DNA from: Sphingomonas alpina
Lineage (GTDB): Bacteria > Pseudomonadota > Alphaproteobacteria > Sphingomonadales > Sphingomonadaceae
DNA: 64,000 bases
NCBI RefSeq assembly: GCF_014490665.1
Contig: NZ_CP061038.1
Span: 3,720,001-3,784,000 of the forward strand
Direction of reading: 5' to 3'
The position numbers and the translations under genes were made by a program. Shown here piece after piece: positions 8,825-16,786 of this stretch. Under the pieces are notes generated by a model that was given only the letters and a program-made list of their open reading frames with translations, was not told the origin of the DNA and searched no databases. How positions within the stretch are numbered: position 1 is the first letter of the stretch; each line of letters opens with the position of its first letter.

Positions 8825-10437
8825 CCCCGGTTCCCGAGCCAGGCGAGATAATTGGTGTAGCGCTGGTGGAGATATTTGAGGTGGAGCAACTCGTCATAGA
8901 GCGGCCCGTAAAGCTTGCGCCCCGCCGTCCGCTCGGTGACCAGCCGCTCGATCCGCGTCAACCGCGCGCGCACGTCGCGCTCGCTCAGCCCGTCGAGACC
9001 GCGCGAGAATTCGTCCGACAGGGCGCGCACCGGATCGTCGCGGTCAAGGTCGAGCCGATCATATTCCTCGCACGACAGGTCGAACAACCGCCGCAGCCAC
9101 CCGACCAGGTCAGTGCGATAGGCAGCGTTCTCGGGCAGCGCGAAGAAGGGCGCGTCGGGATCGGGGCGGAGCTTGTCGCGCAGTACGAAAGGCAGCACCT
9201 GGCGCACATCCTCCAGCGTCACTTCATCCTCGCCGCGGAAGAAGGCGAGCGCCTTGGCGAAGCGCGCCAGCGTCATCAGATTGCGCACCGACAGGCCATT
9301 CATGGTCTGGGTGCCGATATCCTTCAGCCGGTCGCGCCCGGAATCGGACGCGGTCACCTGCACCCAGTCGACGCCGGACAGCCGCGCGGTGTCCTTGGTC
9401 ATATGCTCAGGCTGAGCGCCCGCGGTTTCGAGGAATTCGAACTGGCTGGCGAAGAATTCGAGCCGGCGGCGCACCTCGACCGGGATCGCGACGCCGCGCA
9501 CCTGCTCGACCAGCCGCGCCACTTCGCCTTCGTCGAACATGATCTCGCGCGGCACGACTTCCTCGGGCCGGACATTCTCCTCGATCCGCAGCAGCAGGTC
9601 GTCGAGGAAACGCGGGTTGAAGGCAAGCGCCTGGACGATGACATCGACCCGGTCGCGGAGTGCCTCGATCACCTGATAGGTACCGCCGCCGGCATCGTCA
9701 TTGGCGGTCAGGTACCAGGCGGCGTTGGGGCATTCGTAGATCTGCCCCAGTACCTCGGCATAATTGTCGCCCATAACGGTCAGCAGCGCGCTCTGCGTGC
9801 GGGTCGGGATGCGGTTATATTCGTCGACGATCTTGACCCGCATGCCGAGCCAGGGCCGCCAGGCGATGCGAATCGCATCGATGCTTTGCGCCGCGACGAG
9901 ATCCGCAGGCAGCGGATTGCCGAGCAGGTCGGCAATCGTCATTTGCGGATGGCCATGCTGCATCGCGCGGCGCACTTCGCGCACTGGATAGCCGGCCAGC
10001 ACGCCCATCAGGATCGCGCTCGCGGTCTTGCCGCGGCCGGGACCACCGACGAACAGGCACTTCCCCTGCGTGGCAAAGGCGAGCAGCGGCAGCAGCGCAT
10101 AGCTGGAATAGCTTTGCGCCGAGGGCAATGTCAGCAAGGTGCGGCTGTCGCCGATGCGGAATTCGGGTGACGGCCCGTTCTGATATTCGATGTCGTAATG
10201 CGGGCTGATGATCGCCGTGTTGACGATCCAGAAATAGGCCTGGCGCAATTTCTCGTCGAGCCCGGACTGGCCGCCCTCCGTCGCCGATTGCAGCGGGATC
10301 GGGCCGTCATACAGCTCGGCCACGTCGAAATTGCGCACCGCCGGGGCGACGCGCGGCGCGGTCGGCGATTGCGAAACACGCTGGAAGAAGGGAAATCGTG
10401 CCACCGCCGCGACGATACCGTCGCCGGCCGGTGACAC
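8821..10437 (-). CDS. MoxR-family AAA+ ATPase
   Basis: A 538-residue protein with Walker A GGPGRGKT (131-138), Walker B VKIVDEYNR (201-209) and a downstream sensor region around YLTANDDAGG, which fit MoxR AAA+ ATPases. These act as chaperones or remodelling motors with VWA-domain partners. The N-terminal 100 residues and a long C-terminal helical part (from about 400) make it larger than a minimal MoxR of roughly 330 residues. It is the first gene of the eight-gene operon. The listed start is a GTG without a clear ribosome site; an internal GTG at 10404 is possible. The second repeat element lies about 120 bp upstream. Confidence 0.85.
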   Translation of the reverse strand: MSPAGDGIVAAVARFPFFQRVSQSPTAPRVAPAVRNFDVAELYDGPIPLQSATEGGQSGLDEKLRQAYFWIVNTAIISPHYDIEYQNGPSPEFRIGDSRTLLTLPSAQSYSSYALLPLLAFATQGKCLFVGGPGRGKTASAILMGVLAGYPVREVRRAMQHGHPQMTIADLLGNPLPADLVAAQSIDAIRIAWRPWLGMRVKIVDEYNRIPTRTQSALLTVMGDNYAEVLGQIYECPNAAWYLTANDDAGGGTYQVIEALRDRVDVIVQALAFNPRFLDDLLLRIEENVRPEEVVPREIMFDEGEVARLVEQVRGVAIPVEVRRRLEFFASQFEFLETAGAQPEHMTKDTARLSGVDWVQVTASDSGRDRLKDIGTQTMNGLSVRNLMTLARFAKALAFFRGEDEVTLEDVRQVLPFVLRDKLRPDPDAPFFALPENAAYRTDLVGWLRRLFDLSCEEYDRLDLDRDDPVRALSDEFSRGLDGLSERDVRARLTRIERLVTERTAGRKLYGPLYDELLHLKYLHQRYTNYLAWLGNRG

Positions 10438-10556
10438 AAGCGGCGTTCGACGCGGTGCGTGTTTTCGAGTTGAGTTGATCCACCCACCTGGCGATTCAAC
10501 AGAGCCGCATGATGCCGCATGGTGATGTCGGGCGAGACGTCATACCGGCATTCCGT

Positions 10557-10764
10557 CCCGCTCTTTCACATGGCCGCGAAGCACCGGGCGACCATCGCCC
10601 CTGTTTCGATCAAAACGGCCCCTGTTATTGCCCCTGTTCCGCCGCTGTTTCCATAACAGGGGCTGGACCAGCCATGACGCTGAAAAAACACGCATAATTC
10701 GGCAATCTAATCCAACATAACAGGGGCGAGAAAATACAATGCGGAAAACAGGGGATAACAGGGG
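10557..10764 (+). repeat. Intergenic repeat element, copy 2 of 3 (208 bp)
   Basis: Same ends and length as copy 1: CCCGCTCTTTCACATG at the left and AACAGGGG at the right, with the block TCCAACATAACAGGGGC at 10711-10727. Most units read CCCCTGTT where copy 1 has CCGCTGTT. An 11-bp perfect inverted repeat pairs 10618-10628 with 10653-10663. It sits upstream of the MoxR gene and downstream of the outer-membrane barrel gene, both on the minus strand. The rest of the 10438-10860 gap holds only the small hairpin at 10804-10834. There is no open reading frame with coding character. Confidence 0.78.
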
Positions 10765-10803
10765 CGAAGCTTTCTGAGAGACACAACATAGGATCCAACG
10801 GCC

Positions 10804-10834
10804 CCGTCATCCCCGCTTCCGCGGAGGATGACGG
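10804..10834. terminator. Hairpin downstream of the barrel gene
   Basis: Nine-base perfect arms (CCGTCATCC / GGATGACGG) enclose a 13-nt loop. It lies just past the 3' end of the minus-strand barrel gene. It resembles the GTCATCC...GGATGAC intergenic palindromes common in sphingomonads. It lacks a U tract, so termination is only a guess. Confidence 0.45.
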
Positions 10835-10860
10835 TGGAGCGCGCCGAAGGTCGCCGCGCT

Positions 10861-12072
10861 CTAAAGGGTCCAGCCCAGCTCAAGCCAGAATTTATCGGTG
10901 TCGGTCGCGAAGCTGTCGGCACGGTAGCGCGCATAGCGCGCCGAGAATGTGGCATGGGCGCGCTTCACGCTGGCCAGCAAATCCCATTCGTCGCCATAAT
11001 GCTGGCCGAGCCGGTCGCTGTCGAAACGATGATAGGTCGCCGACAGCGCGATCGCGTCGAGCGGGCCGGTCTTTCGCCAGCTATAGCCGGCGCCGCCGTA
11101 CAGGTCGCGGATGCCGTTCGGCGGGGTGGTGGTGAATTTGTCGGCCCAGCCCTGGAACTTGAACAGGCTCGACAAGGGCGTCTGCACGCTGGTCAGCGCG
11201 GTGCCGCGATCGGCGCCGAGTATTTCATAGCCGCCAGTAGCGGTCAGGCCCTTCACCGTCAGGATCGCCTCGCCGAGCCAGTAATCGGCGGCATAGTCAT
11301 TGGGGTTGCGGTGATAGTCACTCTGCCGCGCCCAGCTTGCGACATAGCCGAGCTTGACCGATGGAGTGAGAGGCACGCTCCCCGCCAGACGCAGGCCATA
11401 GGTCTGGCTCGACAGGCGAAAACCCTGCACCACGGCCTCGTCCTGGTCGACCAGATAGGCGAAGCCGGTCAGCGTGCCGATCTTGCCGGCATAGCCGAAC
11501 AGCGCGAAGACATTATTACCCCCGACCGCCGGCTGGCGCGCGCCGGTGCCATCGATGCCGTTCACGGTGCGGTCCGCCCAGGCATAGCTGATATCGGCAA
11601 ACGGCCCCTTCGCCCCGCCCCATTGCAACCGGGCCGCGTCATAGGTCTGCTGGTTCTGGCGGAAATTGGACGACCCGACGAAGCGTTGATCGGCCAGTTC
11701 GATCAGCTGGCGACCCGCCGTAGCGGTAATCCCGTGCGCAGCGTAGCGCAGTTGCGCGCGATTGAGCTCGATATTCTGCGGATCGACCACCAAAGGATAG
11801 GCCGTCTTGCCGTTGGTTCCGCTATTATAATGCTCAGCGATCGCAAGCGTAGCCTCGCTCTCGACCAGCACCGACCATGGCCCCTTGCTCGCCTGCGCTC
11901 CGCTGCGGATGCGCATGGTCAGCGCATCCGCTTCGTCCGCAAGACCCTGCTGATCGACCCGCTCGTAGCGCAGCCTTGCATCGACCAAAGGCCTGAACTC
12001 GACCTGCTGCGCATTGGCCATCTGACTCGATCCGGCCAGCACCGCGAGCCCGATCGCCACCTTCCTGTTCAT
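10861..12072 (-). CDS. Outer-membrane beta-barrel protein (alginate-export/porin type)
   Basis: A 403-residue protein with a signal peptide (MNRKVAIGLAVLAGSSQMANAQ) followed by alternating amphipathic strands rich in Tyr, Arg and Gly (for example VDARLRYERVDQQG, IELNRAQLRYAAHGITATAGRQLIEL). Both the spacing and the C-terminal FWLELGWTL strand fit an outer-membrane barrel of the alginate-export type. The transported compound is unknown. It lies 14 nt downstream of the antiporter gene and is probably co-transcribed with it. Confidence 0.75.
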   Translation of the reverse strand: MNRKVAIGLAVLAGSSQMANAQQVEFRPLVDARLRYERVDQQGLADEADALTMRIRSGAQASKGPWSVLVESEATLAIAEHYNSGTNGKTAYPLVVDPQNIELNRAQLRYAAHGITATAGRQLIELADQRFVGSSNFRQNQQTYDAARLQWGGAKGPFADISYAWADRTVNGIDGTGARQPAVGGNNVFALFGYAGKIGTLTGFAYLVDQDEAVVQGFRLSSQTYGLRLAGSVPLTPSVKLGYVASWARQSDYHRNPNDYAADYWLGEAILTVKGLTATGGYEILGADRGTALTSVQTPLSSLFKFQGWADKFTTTPPNGIRDLYGGAGYSWRKTGPLDAIALSATYHRFDSDRLGQHYGDEWDLLASVKRAHATFSARYARYRADSFATDTDKFWLELGWTL

Positions 12073-12086
12073 CGGACGCCTCCGGC

Positions 12087-13463
12087 TCAGGCCGGGTCGG
12101 CGGCAAGCCGGGTGTCGATTGCACCCAGCTCCCCCGAGGCGCGGGCCTTCTTGCCATAGACGAGTTCGAACAGCGGCCCTGCCATCATCGTCGTCACGAT
12201 CGCCATCAGCACCAGCATCGAGAACAGCGTCGGCCCGATAATCCCTTTTTGCAGGCCGATATTGATGATGATCAACTCCATCAACCCGCGCGAGTTCATC
12301 AGCGCGCCGATACCGAGCGACGTGCGGTTATCCTCACCCGACAGACGTGCCGCGAGATAGCAGGCGCCGCCCTTGGCCAGGATCGACGCGGCGAGGATGC
12401 CGAGCGCGATGAGCAACAGGGTCGGCGAATTGACCATGTCCATGCGCGTGTTGAGACCGGAAAAGGTGAAGAACATCGGCAGCAGCAGAACCACGGCGAG
12501 CGGCTCGACCTTGCGCTTGAGTTCGGTCGCGAACAGGCCGCGCGGCATCACGGTGCCGAGGATGAATCCGCCAAAGATGGCATGGATACCGATCGCGTCC
12601 ATGACAAAGGCGGACAGGCAGAACAGGGCCAGCGTGATCGCCAGCACAGTCAGGCTCATCTCGCCCTCGCGTTCGACCTTGCGGCCAAGCGGCGCGAGCA
12701 AGCGCTGTCCGAACAGGACGATGAAGGTGACGTACAGAATCCCGCCGCCGATCGCGAGCAACGCGACGCCCGGGCCGCCGCCGAAGGTCGCAAGCACGAT
12801 CGCAAGCACGCACCAGGAACAGGCATCGTCGAATGCGCCCGCCGTCAGCGACAAGGTGCCGAGCGAGGTATCGGCCAGTCCGCGCTCATTGATGATTCGC
12901 GCGAGCATCGGGAAGGCGGTGAGCGCAATGCAGGCGCCCATGAAGAGCGTCGCGTTGAGCTGCGAAATGCCCGTCGCGAACAGACCCGGCACGCCGAGCA
13001 GCCAGGGGGTGATGATCACTGCGATGATGAACGGCGCGACAATGCCGGCCAGCGATACGCCGAACGCGCTTTTCGCCTTGGCGCGAAAATGATCGACCTT
13101 CAGCGTCGTGCCGACCAGGAACATGTAGAGCCCGACGCCGAGCTGCGCGCCGGCATAAAGCACGCTCTTGGTTTCCTTGGGGAACAAGGTGCTCTGCAGC
13201 CCGGGAAAGAGCAGGCCGAGCAGCGAGGGGCCAAGCACCACGCCGGCGATCATCTCGCCCACCACCTGAGGCTGGCCCAGCAGCTTCTGCCCGAGCCAGC
13301 CGACCACACGACAAGTGAGCAGGATGACCGCGAGCTGGAGGAAGAAATGCACGCTGAAATCGCCTGGCGCAAAGCTCTTCGCAGCCGCCTGGACCGCGGG
13401 TCCGTGCGGCGACAGGACGTCGCCCAATGTCGCCAATGTACTGTCGATCAGCCCCTGAATCAT
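12087..13463 (-). CDS. Cation:proton antiporter (KefB/CPA2 type)
   Basis: About 458 residues with some twelve hydrophobic segments. Family motifs include FLQLAVILLTCRVVGWLGQKLLGQPQVVGEMIAGVVLGPSLLG near the N-terminus, AFDDACSWCVLAI in the core, and GALMNSRGLMELIIINIG toward the end, all typical of the Na+/H+ exchanger fold of monovalent cation:proton antiporter-2 proteins. The C-terminal TrkA-N domain of KefB/KefC is missing. I chose the ATG at 13463 because GGGGGA lies at good spacing upstream; the longer frame to 13568 has no ribosome site. It is divergent from the toxin-antitoxin pair. Confidence 0.85.
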   Translation of the reverse strand: MIQGLIDSTLATLGDVLSPHGPAVQAAAKSFAPGDFSVHFFLQLAVILLTCRVVGWLGQKLLGQPQVVGEMIAGVVLGPSLLGLLFPGLQSTLFPKETKSVLYAGAQLGVGLYMFLVGTTLKVDHFRAKAKSAFGVSLAGIVAPFIIAVIITPWLLGVPGLFATGISQLNATLFMGACIALTAFPMLARIINERGLADTSLGTLSLTAGAFDDACSWCVLAIVLATFGGGPGVALLAIGGGILYVTFIVLFGQRLLAPLGRKVEREGEMSLTVLAITLALFCLSAFVMDAIGIHAIFGGFILGTVMPRGLFATELKRKVEPLAVVLLLPMFFTFSGLNTRMDMVNSPTLLLIALGILAASILAKGGACYLAARLSGEDNRTSLGIGALMNSRGLMELIIINIGLQKGIIGPTLFSMLVLMAIVTTMMAGPLFELVYGKKARASGELGAIDTRLAADPA

Positions 13464-13587
13464 TTGCCATCCCCCATAGGACCGCATCTTGTTGCGGTTC
13501 GTGCGGAGGAGAAACCAGGTGAGCGTTGCTGCGCAATGCAGAATCATGCAAAATGGGAACGTTCTCACAATTTTCCGGCCGATACGG

Positions 13588-13631
13588 TATAATCTGTTGC
13601 GGGGTCGTCACAGCGTAGGTACGTACCTACG
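13588..13631 (+). promoter_or_regulatory. Promoter and palindromic operator of the toxin-antitoxin pair
   Basis: A perfect -10 hexamer TATAAT is at 13588-13593. Downstream of it, at 13614-13631, lies an 18-bp perfect palindrome (CGTAGGTAC / GTACCTACG) about 35 bp before the antitoxin start. Phd/YefM antitoxins bind palindromes at their own promoters, so this is the expected autoregulatory site. No good -35 is visible. The same region separates the pair from the divergent antiporter gene. Confidence 0.65.
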
Positions 13632-13665
13632 TCAGTTCGGCCATTCGAACCCGGGAGAAGGCTCC

Positions 13666-13905
13666 GTGAAGCGTTTCACCAGCCGCGAGTTCAACCAGGA
13701 TGTGAGCAGCGCCAAGCGCGCCGCGCGGCTCGAGCCGGTGTTCGTGACCGATCGCGGCCGGCCGACTCATGTCCTGCTCAGCATCGATGCGTTCCGCACC
13801 TTGTCGGGCCAGACCGAGGGAATGGCCGACCTGCTTGCTGCGTCCGGCCTGCCTGATCCCGATTTCGTCGCAGCGCGGTTCGGCGCCGGTGGCGAGCGCG
13901 GCTGA
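13666..13905 (+). CDS. Phd/YefM-type antitoxin
   Basis: A 79-residue protein starting at a GTG (13666) preceded by GGGAGAAGG at suitable spacing. The N-terminal segment KRFTSREFNQDVSSAKRAARLEPVFVTDRGRPTHVLLSIDAFRTL is a clear Phd/YefM DNA-binding fold, and the C-terminal tail (DLLAASGLPDPDFVAARFG) would wrap the toxin. The longer open frame from 13489 has no coding character. The stop overlaps the toxin start (TGATG). It neutralises the PIN toxin and probably represses the operon through the palindrome upstream. Confidence 0.85.
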   Translation: MKRFTSREFNQDVSSAKRAARLEPVFVTDRGRPTHVLLSIDAFRTLSGQTEGMADLLAASGLPDPDFVAARFGAGGERG

Positions 13906-14399
13906 TGTATCTCCTCGACACCGACCTGGCGTTCGAGCTGCACAAAATCCGGAGCGGCGACACCGATCCCGGCTTCGCTGCCTGGATCAGCGGCATCGCG
14001 CAGAGCAATCTCTTCCTGTCGGTTCTGACCCCGATCGAGATCGAGACCGCCGCAGCAACCTTGGGACAGCGCGACAAAGCGGGAGCTTCTGCACTGCGCG
14101 ACTGGGTCGAGCGCCAGTTGCTCGGCGCGTTCGACGGGCGCGTGCTGCCGCTCGACACGGCGGTTGCGTCGTGGCGCGCGCGGCTTGGCTATACCGATAT
14201 GCGCGACGGCCTTTTTGCGGCAACGGCGCTGGTGCATGGGCTGACGCTGGCGACGCGGCGTCCGGCCGCGTTCAAGATCGGGCGAGTCAAGCTGTTCAAC
14301 CCCTGGGGCTATACCTCCGACGAGGGAGACGATCATGACTGGCGCCAGGCGGCCCGCGGCGGCCCGGTCTGGTTGAAGAGCCTGTTCGTTCGTGGCTGA
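13905..14399 (+). CDS. PIN-domain toxin (VapC-like ribonuclease)
   Basis: A 164-residue PIN-domain protein. The acidic catalytic residues are visible: Asp 5 in MYLLDTD, Glu 45 in PIEIETA, and Asp 98/Asp 101 in YTDMRDGLFAATAL. These PIN toxins cleave tRNA or other RNA when freed from the antitoxin. Its start overlaps the antitoxin stop by one base. The C-terminal extension after LATRRPAAF (about 40 residues, KIGRVKLFNPWGYTSDEGDDHDW...) is longer than in many VapC proteins. Confidence 0.87.
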   Translation: MYLLDTDLAFELHKIRSGDTDPGFAAWISGIAQSNLFLSVLTPIEIETAAATLGQRDKAGASALRDWVERQLLGAFDGRVLPLDTAVASWRARLGYTDMRDGLFAATALVHGLTLATRRPAAFKIGRVKLFNPWGYTSDEGDDHDWRQAARGGPVWLKSLFVRG

Positions 14400-14417
14400 G
14401 CATGGAATAGCGCGCCC

Positions 14418-15953
14418 ATGAGCGAGAAACGGCGCATCCTGATCGTCGGCGGCGGCACAGCCGGCTGGCTGACCGCGGCCTATCTCGCCAAGGCGTTCGG
14501 CCTGGCCGAACATCAGCGGCTCGAGATCGTCCTGCTTGAATCGCCGCAGATCGGGATCATCGGTGTCGGCGAAGGCACGTTTCCGACCATCCGCACCACC
14601 CTGCACTATCTCGGCATCGACGAGGCGGCGTTCGTGCGCGGTACCTCAGCGACGTTCAAGCAGGGCATCCGCTTTGTCGACTGGCTGCACGCGCCCGACG
14701 GCGAGCGGCACCATCGTTTCTTCCACCCGTTCGAAGCGCCGTTCGAGAAGGATGGCGTCAGCCTGGTGCCCTATTGGTTGCTGCAGGATCCCGCGTCACG
14801 GCCGTCCTTTGCCGAGGCGATGACGATCCAGAACCGCGTCGCCGATGCGAAGCGCGGGCCGAAGCGCCGCGATGAGGGCGATTTCGCCGGGCCGCTGAAC
14901 TACGCCTATCATTTCGACGCCGTCGCACTTGCCGGCGTGCTGGCCGAGCATGCGCGCGGCCTTGGCGTGACACATTTGCAGGGGACGCTGAGCGATGTCG
15001 TGCTCGACGAGCGCGGCGCGATCGCCCACATCCTGACCGACCACCATGGCGCGCTGTCGGCGGACATGTTCATCGATTGCAGCGGCTTTCGCGCCGAGCT
15101 GATCGGGCGGATGGACACGCAGCCCTTCGTCTCGGTCCGCGACACATTGTTTACCGACCGGGCGATTGCCTGCAAGATCCCCTATGACCGGCCCGATGCG
15201 CCGATCGAAAGCTTTACCATCGCCACCGCGCATGAGGCAGGCTGGACCTGGGACATCGGGCTGGAAGGCGCACGCGGCGTCGGCTGCGTCTATTCGAGCG
15301 ACCATATCGACGACGATCGTGCGGCGGCGATCCTGCACGACTATCTCGGGGTGTCGCCCGGCACCGTCGCGACGCGCCGCATTGCGTTCGAGGCGGGGTA
15401 TCGGCGTCAGCAATGGGTGAAGAACTGCGTCGCCGTCGGTCTTTCAGCCGGGTTCCTGGAACCACTCGAATCCACTGGCGTAGTGCTGATCGAGGCTGCA
15501 ATCGGGATGATCGCCGACCTGCTCCCGCACAGCGGCCCGGTCGGGGCCCCGGCGCGGCGCTTCAATGAGCTGATGACTGCGCGTTACGAGAACATCGTCA
15601 CTTTCCTGAAGCTGCATTATTGCCTTAGCCGCCGCCCGGAGCCGTTCTGGCGCGCCAATGCCGATCCGGCGACCATCCCGGAACGGCTGCGTGACCTGCT
15701 GGAGCAATGGCGCCACCGCCCGCCGGGCCGGTTCGACTTCATCCTCGACCTCGAATCCTTCGCCTATTTCAACTATCAGTACATCCTCTATGGCATGGAG
15801 TTCGACACCGACCTGGCCGGCGGTCGCGGCGACTTCCCCAATGTCGAGGCGGCGGCGCGCACCTTTGCCCGGATCCGCAGCTTCGGTGAGCGCGCGACCC
15901 AGGAACTGCCGCCGCATCGCGAGCTGATCCGGCAGATCAACGACGAGCGCTGA
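14418..15953 (+). CDS. Tryptophan-halogenase-family flavoprotein
   Basis: A 511-residue protein of the flavin-dependent halogenase family. The FAD-binding motif GGGTAGW is at 11-17, GVGEGTFPTI follows, and Lys 81 in SATFKQGIRF matches the catalytic lysine of PrnA-type halogenases. LEPLESTGVVLIE holds the conserved Glu-Ser region. The diagnostic WxWxIP motif reads WTWDIG here (around residue 275), so the usual proline is glycine. Many sphingomonad and Caulobacter genomes carry several such proteins beside TonB receptors, and their substrates are mostly unknown. No separate flavin reductase gene is nearby. Halogenation is not certain. Confidence 0.85.
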   Translation: MSEKRRILIVGGGTAGWLTAAYLAKAFGLAEHQRLEIVLLESPQIGIIGVGEGTFPTIRTTLHYLGIDEAAFVRGTSATFKQGIRFVDWLHAPDGERHHRFFHPFEAPFEKDGVSLVPYWLLQDPASRPSFAEAMTIQNRVADAKRGPKRRDEGDFAGPLNYAYHFDAVALAGVLAEHARGLGVTHLQGTLSDVVLDERGAIAHILTDHHGALSADMFIDCSGFRAELIGRMDTQPFVSVRDTLFTDRAIACKIPYDRPDAPIESFTIATAHEAGWTWDIGLEGARGVGCVYSSDHIDDDRAAAILHDYLGVSPGTVATRRIAFEAGYRRQQWVKNCVAVGLSAGFLEPLESTGVVLIEAAIGMIADLLPHSGPVGAPARRFNELMTARYENIVTFLKLHYCLSRRPEPFWRANADPATIPERLRDLLEQWRHRPPGRFDFILDLESFAYFNYQYILYGMEFDTDLAGGRGDFPNVEAAARTFARIRSFGERATQELPPHRELIRQINDER

Positions 15954-15957
15954 ACCG

Positions 15958-16668
15958 TCAGGTCAGGTGCAGGCCGCCATCCACATCCAGAATGACGCCG
16001 GTGACGAAGCGGTTGCCGATCAGGAACGCCACCGCATCGGCGACTTCCGCAGCCTCGCCAGGACGCCCGAGTGGCGCCTGCTTGCTCGCGGACTGGAACA
16101 GCTCGTCGGGCTTGTCGTCCCACCACGGCGTATCGATCACTCCGGGCGAAACCGCGTTGATGCGGCGCGGCGCCAGTTCGCGCGCCAGGGTGCGCACCAT
16201 ATGCTCGAGCGCGCCGTTGATTGCAGCGAGACCCGATGTTCCCGGGTTCGCGAGGCGCGACGACGCCGCGGTGATGAACGTGATCGAGCCGGTATCGGGC
16301 AGATGATCCAGCACTGCCTGTGCCGCAGTCCAGTGCACCCAGAATTTGGCCTCGAAACCGCGCCGCAATGCTGCCACGTCCAGCGACGCGAAAGGCCCCG
16401 CGCCGGCGCCGCCCGACGCGGCGATCACCAGATGATCGACCGTGCCGAGCCGCCTGAACAGCGCGCGAAGCGCGTCGCCATCGGCGGCGTCGATCGCTTC
16501 ACCCCGCGCGCCACCACCGATCTGCGCAACCGCAGCATCCAGCCGGCCCTGGTCGCGACCGACGATCGTCACCGCCGCGCCCCTGCCCGCCATCAGCATG
16601 GCGCTAGCCAGGCCGATCCCCGATGTGCCGCCGATCACGACGATCTGGAACTGCCGCGTTGCTGTCAT
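15958..16668 (-). CDS. SDR-family protein lacking the catalytic Tyr/Lys
   Basis: A 236-residue short-chain dehydrogenase/reductase fold. GGTSGIG at 13-19 binds NAD(P), the serine strand FITAASS is at about 131-137, and INAVSPGVIDTPWW and TGVILDVDGG are typical C-terminal motifs. Where YxxxK should stand the sequence reads LAAIN (147-151), so the catalytic Tyr and Lys are both missing. It may be non-catalytic or use another mechanism. The ATG at 16668 is preceded by GGGAGG, so the longer frame to 16806 is rejected. It is convergent with the halogenase-like gene, with only 4 bp between the stops. Confidence 0.83.
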   Translation of the reverse strand: MTATRQFQIVVIGGTSGIGLASAMLMAGRGAAVTIVGRDQGRLDAAVAQIGGGARGEAIDAADGDALRALFRRLGTVDHLVIAASGGAGAGPFASLDVAALRRGFEAKFWVHWTAAQAVLDHLPDTGSITFITAASSRLANPGTSGLAAINGALEHMVRTLARELAPRRINAVSPGVIDTPWWDDKPDELFQSASKQAPLGRPGEAAEVADAVAFLIGNRFVTGVILDVDGGLHLT

Positions 16669-16786
16669 GAATGACCTCCCGGTAAGATCGTGAAGTGAGA
16701 TAGCGCCCAAACGATAACCTTGCCGAGATAGGTATGCCGGGCAATATCGGTAGAGGATCGCCGGGGCTCGGCCCTCGTACCGATCG

